Source: Comamonas odontotermitis
Lineage (GTDB): Bacteria > Pseudomonadota > Gammaproteobacteria > Burkholderiales > Burkholderiaceae_C
NCBI RefSeq assembly: GCF_020080045.1
Contig: NZ_CP083451.1
Location: 806,001-870,000, forward strand
Direction: 5' to 3'
DNA: 64,000 nucleotides
Made by a program: the position numbers and the translations under genes. This document shows, piece by piece, positions 59,755 to 64,000 of this stretch (its first letter is position 1; each line of letters starts with the position of its first letter). Below the pieces are notes generated by a model. That model had not been told where the DNA came from. It did no database searches and saw nothing but the letters and a program-made list of their open reading frames with translations.

Positions 59755-60678
59755 ATGGAACAAAGACTGAGTGCTCCGATGACCGAACTTGCCGCTGCCC
59801 CGATGCCGAACCGCTTTGCGCAGTTCTATGCATTGACCAAACCCAAGGTAGTGCAGTTGATCGTGTTTTGCGCATTGATCGGCATGGTGCTGGCAGTGCC
59901 GGGTCTGCCTTCGGCGTCCGAGCTGTCGCTGATGGCGATTGCCTGCGCCGGTATCTGGCTGGTGGCCGGCGCTGCTGCGGCCTTCAACTGCCTGGTGGAG
60001 CAGAGCATCGACGCGCGCATGAAGCGTACGGCCTGGCGCCCCACGGCGCGTGGTGAACTCTCCAACAGCCAGACCTTGCTGTTTTCTGCGGCCCTGTGCG
60101 CGGCGGGTTCGGCCATTCTGTATTTCTGGGTCAATGCGTTGACCATGTGGCTCACCTTTGCCACCTTCGTGGGATACGCCATCATCTACACGGTGATTCT
60201 CAAGCCCCTGACGCCACAGAACATCGTGATTGGCGGTGCATCCGGTGCAATGCCGCCTGTGTTGGGCTGGGCTGCGATGACCGGCGATGTCGCGCCGCAG
60301 TCGCTGCTGCTGTTTCTCATCATCTTCCTGTGGACACCCCCACACTTCTGGGCCCTGGCACTGTACCGGGTGGAGGATTACCGCAAATCGGGCCTGCCCA
60401 TGCTGCCCGTGACGCACGGGAACTATTACACCCGTGTGCAGGTCGTGCTCTATACGGTGGTGTTGTTCGCAGCGAGCCTTTTGCCTTTCATCATTCAGAT
60501 GAGCTCGTGGATCTATCTGGTGGCTGCCGTGGTACTGGGTGCAGGCTTCTTTGGCTACGCTGTCGCGTTGTGGCGCAGCTATTCCGACGCTCTGGCCCGC
60601 AAGACCTTCCGCTTTTCGCTGGTCTACCTGAGCGTGCTGTTTGCCGCCTTGCTGGTCGACCACTATGTAACCTGGTGA
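59755..60678 (+). CDS. ctaB: Protoheme IX farnesyltransferase (CtaB/COX10)
   Basis: A 307-residue UbiA-family prenyltransferase: [15 protein letters not shown] is the first Asp-rich motif and [19 protein letters not shown] the second; [11 protein letters not shown] lies between. Makes heme O from protoheme. Starts eight bases after ctaA. Confidence 0.95.
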   Translation: MEQRLSAPMTELAAAPMPNRFAQFYALTKPKVVQLIVFCALIGMVLAVPGLPSASELSLMAIACAGIWLVAGAAAAFNCLVEQSIDARMKRTAWRPTARGELSNSQTLLFSAALCAAGSAILYFWVNALTMWLTFATFVGYAIIYTVILKPLTPQNIVIGGASGAMPPVLGWAAMTGDVAPQSLLLFLIIFLWTPPHFWALALYRVEDYRKSGLPMLPVTHGNYYTRVQVVLYTVVLFAASLLPFIIQMSSWIYLVAAVVLGAGFFGYAVALWRSYSDALARKTFRFSLVYLSVLFAALLVDHYVTW

Positions 60679-60684
60679 TATGTG

Positions 60685-61302
60685 ATGAAAAAGCGTGATG
60701 CTCTTCGATGGATGGCTGCTGGCGCCCTGGTGGCGGGCGCTGCAGGTACCCTGACTGCATGCAAACAAAGCCAGCCCAAGGCCAGCTTCAATGCGATCGA
60801 CCTGACAGGCAGCAAGGAATACGCACAGGATTTTGCGATGCCCGACCAGAATGGCCAGCGCCGCACCATGGCCGATTTCCAGGGCAAGGTGACCTTGTTG
60901 TTCTTTGGCTATACGCAGTGCCCGGACGTGTGTCCCACGACCTTGAGCGATCTGGCGGCTGTCAAGCAAAAGCTGGGCGCCAAGGGCGACAAGCTGCAAG
61001 TGGTCTTTGTCTCGGTGGATCCGGCCCGCGATACGCCTGAAATGCTCAAGTCCTACATTGCCAACTTTGACCCGAGCTTTCTGGCGCTGCGTGGCAGCGA
61101 CGAGGAACTGGCGAAGATGGCCAAGGACTTCAAGATCTACTACAAGAAGGTGGATGGCCAGACACCGGCCAGCTACACCATGGACCACACCGCTGGTGAT
61201 TACATCTTCGATCCGCAAGGGCGTCTACGCCTCTACAGCCGGTATGGCACACCGGTGGACACCTTGGCCAAGGATATCGAACTCCTGATCGACGGCGCCT
61301 GA
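60685..61302 (+). CDS. sco: SCO1/SenC copper chaperone lipoprotein
   Basis: A 205-residue protein with a lipobox (ALVAGAAGTLTAC), the copper site FGYTQCPDVCPTTLSDL and the third ligand His in TMDHTAGDYIFDP. Delivers copper to the CuA site of subunit II. Last gene of the cluster, and fully conserved, unlike the Sco-like protein at 57751. Confidence 0.95.
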   Translation: MKKRDALRWMAAGALVAGAAGTLTACKQSQPKASFNAIDLTGSKEYAQDFAMPDQNGQRRTMADFQGKVTLLFFGYTQCPDVCPTTLSDLAAVKQKLGAKGDKLQVVFVSVDPARDTPEMLKSYIANFDPSFLALRGSDEELAKMAKDFKIYYKKVDGQTPASYTMDHTAGDYIFDPQGRLRLYSRYGTPVDTLAKDIELLIDGA

Positions 61303-61352
61303 TTCCTTCAGCGCGCCAGGTTCGACAGGCCGCCAAGGACAGAGAGACAGTG

Positions 61353-62183
61353 CTACATCGACCAGATGCGGGGCGTTGTGCCGGGCAGACTCCACAGCTC
61401 GCTGCGCCAATGCGCCCACACGGTCTTCCACACCTGCATGAGCGGCTCCACCACAGGCGCGAGGCCGCGCAGCACCAGCATATGCGCGTTGGGCGCGGTA
61501 ACGCCGCAGACGGTGCTTTGGGGCGCTGCCTGCAGCAGCCCGTGTGTGCTCTCCAGCAGCGCTTCGCGCTGGGGGCGGGCAAGCGGTGTGCCGCTTGCAA
61601 AAATCAGGCTGCCCATGCAGCGTTGTCCAGACAAACCCAGAGCTCCGTCGAGCAACAGATGGTCTTGCGCACTGATGAGGCCGCGCTCCAGAAAGAGGCA
61701 GGGCCATTCCATATGCTGGGTGAAGCGCCCGCATGCAAAAGGCTGGTTCGCCATGGGCAGGCCCAATGCCGTCACATCCCAGGTCAGCAGTTGGGCGCCT
61801 TCGGCAAGCTCGAACTGCAGGTGGTTGGCGGCATCGCAGGCGTTGTAGGCAATGGCTTCCAGCGGCAGCCATTCCAGCCTTGCCCCAGCCTCTAGCACGA
61901 GCCGGGTGCGCTGCAGCGCGGACTGGCCATTGCTTTTGTAGAAACGTGTGGCGCCTGGGGTGGTCACCAGGGCATGCGCGCCTTCCCGCACCTGTACGTT
62001 GATATCAAGCACATCGCCACCAACCAGTCCTCCAGGAGGATGTACCAGCACGTTGTGGCAGATGCTGGCGCCTTCGGGGTAGAGGCTCTTGAGAATGCGC
62101 AGCGGGCCGTCGTGCGTGAAGTGCAGGGCGGTCTTGTCTTGCTGCTTGCGGTAATCAAGCGCCAATTGCGCATGCCAGGCCAT
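61353..62183 (-). CDS. ureD: Urease accessory protein UreD
   Basis: A 276-residue protein: LRILKSLYPEGASICHNVLVHPPGG(lines 25-50), LVTTPGATRFYKS and EWLPLEAIAYN are UreD hallmarks. It binds apo-urease with UreF and UreG for nickel insertion. It follows urtE by three bases, so urea transport and urease maturation are in one operon; ureABC must lie to the left of its original order but are not in this window. Confidence 0.93.
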   Translation of the reverse strand: MAWHAQLALDYRKQQDKTALHFTHDGPLRILKSLYPEGASICHNVLVHPPGGLVGGDVLDINVQVREGAHALVTTPGATRFYKSNGQSALQRTRLVLEAGARLEWLPLEAIAYNACDAANHLQFELAEGAQLLTWDVTALGLPMANQPFACGRFTQHMEWPCLFLERGLISAQDHLLLDGALGLSGQRCMGSLIFASGTPLARPQREALLESTHGLLQAAPQSTVCGVTAPNAHMLVLRGLAPVVEPLMQVWKTVWAHWRSELWSLPGTTPRIWSM

Positions 62184-62186
62184 GGG

Positions 62187-62879
62187 TCAGATTGCCACCA
62201 GTTTCCGGATGTCCTTTTGCTGCATTTCATTGCCGGGACCTGCGGCAATCACTTCGCCGCGTTCCATCACCACATAGTGATCGGCAAGTTCTTCGGCAAA
62301 GTCATAGTACTGCTCGCACAGCAGAATGGCCATATCGCCGCGGTCGGCCAGCATGCGGATCACGCGGCCGATGTCCTTGATGATGCTGGGCTGTATGCCC
62401 TCGGTAGGCTCATCGAGAATCAGTATCTGGGGCTGTGGCGCCAGCGCGCGTGCGATGGCAAGCTGCTGCTGCTGGCCGCCCGAGAGATCGCCGCCGCGCC
62501 GGTGCAGCATCTGCTTCAATACCGGGAAAAGCTCGTACAGCTCGCCCGGTATACGGGTACGCGCAGGGCAGTATGACAATCCCATGCGCAGATTGTCTTC
62601 TACCGACAGGCGCGAAAAAATCTCGCGCCCTTGCGGCACATAGCCGATGCCGCTGCGCGCACGCTCGTAGGGCGTCTTGCGCGCAATGTCCCGACCCTGC
62701 CATTCAATGAGGCCGCTCTTGATCGGCACCAGACCCATCAGGCTCTTGAGCAGCGTGGTCTTGCCAACGCCGTTGCGGCCCAGCAGGACCGTGATCTTGC
62801 CGATCTCGGCTTTCACGCTGACATTGCGCAGAATGTGCGAGCCGCCGTAGTACTGGTGCAGGTTGTGAACTTCAAGCAT
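62187..62879 (-). CDS. urtE: Urea ABC transporter ATP-binding protein UrtE
   Basis: A 230-residue ATPase: Walker A LLGRNGVGKTTLL, signature LSGGQQQQLAIARAL, Walker B ILILDEPTEGIQPS, H-loop LCEQYYDFAEEL. The start LEVHNLHQYYGGSHILRN is typical of UrtE/LivF. Confidence 0.94.
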   Translation of the reverse strand: MLEVHNLHQYYGGSHILRNVSVKAEIGKITVLLGRNGVGKTTLLKSLMGLVPIKSGLIEWQGRDIARKTPYERARSGIGYVPQGREIFSRLSVEDNLRMGLSYCPARTRIPGELYELFPVLKQMLHRRGGDLSGGQQQQLAIARALAPQPQILILDEPTEGIQPSIIKDIGRVIRMLADRGDMAILLCEQYYDFAEELADHYVVMERGEVIAAGPGNEMQQKDIRKLVAI

Positions 62880-62933
62880 TTTTTGCGTCCTGCGCCCGGC
62901 TATCCAATGCGGGCAGCGACTGTTTTACAGAAA

Positions 62934-63812
62934 TCAGCGGCCAAGGTACACCTCGATCACGCGCTCGTCGGCCTGCACCTGGGCGAGGGTGCCTTCGGCC
63001 AGCACAGCGCCATCACAAAGCACCGTGACTTTCTCGCTGATGGTGCCGATGAAGCCCATGTCGTGCTCCACCACCATCAGTGAATGCCTGCCTTTGAGGG
63101 TGAGAAACAGCTCCGCCGTGCGCGCTGTTTCCTCGTCCGTCATACCGGCAACGGGTTCGTCCAACAGCAGCAACTGGGGCTCTTGCACCAGCAGCATGCC
63201 AATTTCCAGCCACTGCTTCTGGCCATGGCTCAAAAGGCCTGCCTGCCGGTTCACGCTGCCTGCCAGATGAATGGTGTGCAGTACTTCGGCAATGCGGTCC
63301 TTCTGGGCGCCATGGAGGGCAAAGCGCATGGATGCCGCAACACCTTTGTGTGTCTTGAGTGCCAGCTCCAGGTTCTCGAACACGGAGAGCTGCTCGAACA
63401 CCGTGGGCTTCTGGAACTTGCGGCCAATCCCCATGGCGGCAATTTCGGGCTCGTTGTAGCGCAGCAGATCGATGGTAGAGCCGAAGAACACGGTGCCGCT
63501 GTCAGGCCGGGTCTTGCCAGTGATGATGTCCATCATGGTGGTCTTGCCTGCGCCATTGGGGCCGATGATGCAGCGCAGCTCGCCAGGGGCAATGTCGAGG
63601 TTCAATCCATTGATGGCCTTGAAACCATCAAAGCTCACATGCACATCTTCCAGGTAGAGGATGCGGCCGTGGGTGGTATCCACCTCACCAGCGACCACGG
63701 GCCGCGCCATGCTGGCGCTGCGCCCGCCTGATTCGGTGCGGCCTTCGCTGGGGTGTTCTCTGCGGTACTGCTGCAGGCGCTCGCTGCCCGATTGCATCAG
63801 GTCGGGGGTCAT
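62934..63812 (-). CDS. urtD: Urea ABC transporter ATP-binding protein UrtD
   Basis: A 292-residue ATPase: ILYLEDVHVSFDGFKAINGL, Walker A IIGPNGAGKTTMMD, signature LSHGQKQWLEIGMLL, Walker B LLLLDEPVAGMTDEE. The SHGQKQWLEI signature variant is characteristic of UrtD. ATG 63812 overlaps the urtC stop (ATGA). Confidence 0.94.
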   Translation of the reverse strand: MTPDLMQSGSERLQQYRREHPSEGRTESGGRSASMARPVVAGEVDTTHGRILYLEDVHVSFDGFKAINGLNLDIAPGELRCIIGPNGAGKTTMMDIITGKTRPDSGTVFFGSTIDLLRYNEPEIAAMGIGRKFQKPTVFEQLSVFENLELALKTHKGVAASMRFALHGAQKDRIAEVLHTIHLAGSVNRQAGLLSHGQKQWLEIGMLLVQEPQLLLLDEPVAGMTDEETARTAELFLTLKGRHSLMVVEHDMGFIGTISEKVTVLCDGAVLAEGTLAQVQADERVIEVYLGR

Positions 63813-64000
63813 GCCTGTACTCCTTGCTGCGAGGCAGATGGCTGCGCCAGTGCGCGGCGCTTGTCCTGCCATTCGCGGATCTGCGCGGGCAGGCGGATCA
63901 GGCCGCCCGGCATGAGCAGCGTCACCACGATGAACAATGCGCCCAGCACATACAACCAGTATTCGGGAGCCGCGACGGTGAGCCAGCTCTTGCCACCGTT
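63809..64000 (-). CDS. urtC: Urea ABC transporter permease UrtC (3' end only)
   Basis: The last 63 codons: LTVAAPEYWLYVLGALFIVV then MPGGLIRLPAQIREW, the C-terminal membrane helix and basic tail of UrtC. The rest lies beyond the window. Confidence 0.88.
   Translation of the reverse strand, partial: NGGKSWLTVAAPEYWLYVLGALFIVVTLLMPGGLIRLPAQIREWQDKRRALAQPSASQQGVQA

Noticed and set aside
59494..61218. Long minus-strand frame opposite ctaB and sco
   Set aside because: Antisense shadow; the plus-strand genes have all catalytic motifs.

Overview
The window reads as a high-GC betaproteobacterial chromosome, most likely Comamonadaceae (Comamonas/Acidovorax-like). Markers for this are an IPTL-CTERM surface protein, a ctaC-D-small assembly peptide-ctaG-DUF2970-ctaE oxidase operon with a DUF2909 gene, and a urtC-urtD-urtE-ureD urea block. 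Assignment rests on gene content and family recognition only; no search was run.

Layout. 1-12076 is host DNA: the end of a chemosensory CheA-type kinase; yqgE-ruvX-acyltransferase; a divergent Fbp-type iron ABC ATPase/permease pair; an unusual gene fusing an ABC ATPase-like domain to a Cys-based protein phosphatase, followed by a small possibly roadblock-like protein and an ArsC-family protein; an IPTL-CTERM protein; an amino-acid-type periplasmic binding protein; and a META-like exported protein. 12077-32727 is a ~20.65 kb defective prophage in the 3' end of a tRNA-Arg(CCT) gene. 32847-64000 is host DNA again: tamA/tamB, a VWA protein with a MoxR ATPase some 3 kb away, cardiolipin synthase, cytochrome c4, a Kef-type antiporter, trmL, comF, a BioC-like methyltransferase, the complete aa3-type oxidase and heme A assembly cluster (ctaC to sco), and the ureD end of a urea uptake/urease operon.

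Prophage logic. A lambda-like core is present: int, xis-like gene, leftward operon, cI with matched operator/promoters on each side (OL/pL near 21.87 kb, OR/pR near 22.74 kb) and cro. A second regulatory island at 16.1-17.4 kb has an Arc-like repressor translationally coupled to an AntA-type antirepressor, with a divergent HTH regulator, recalling P22 immI. Immediately after cro and one small ORF lies an IS3-family element (23294-24971) without a visible target duplication. The next phage sequence is already the 3' end of a tail-fibre gene, so all replication, late-activator, packaging, head and tail genes are missing; an IS-associated deletion is the simplest reading. What remains on the right is a glycine-rich gp38-like adhesin, a tail-fibre accessory gene, holin, SAR-type lysozyme, nested Rz/Rz1, and a cargo block of small minus-strand genes separated by terminators (GNAT acetyltransferase, HicAB, unknowns).

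The observations most worth a second look are the ABC-phosphatase fusion with its neighbour, the three ~58-residue 'FW' paralogues in the prophage (two of them plus an unrelated gene share a palindrome that contains the Shine-Dalgarno), the paired immunity systems, and the long diverged att flanks that appear to have changed the tRNA-Arg discriminator base.
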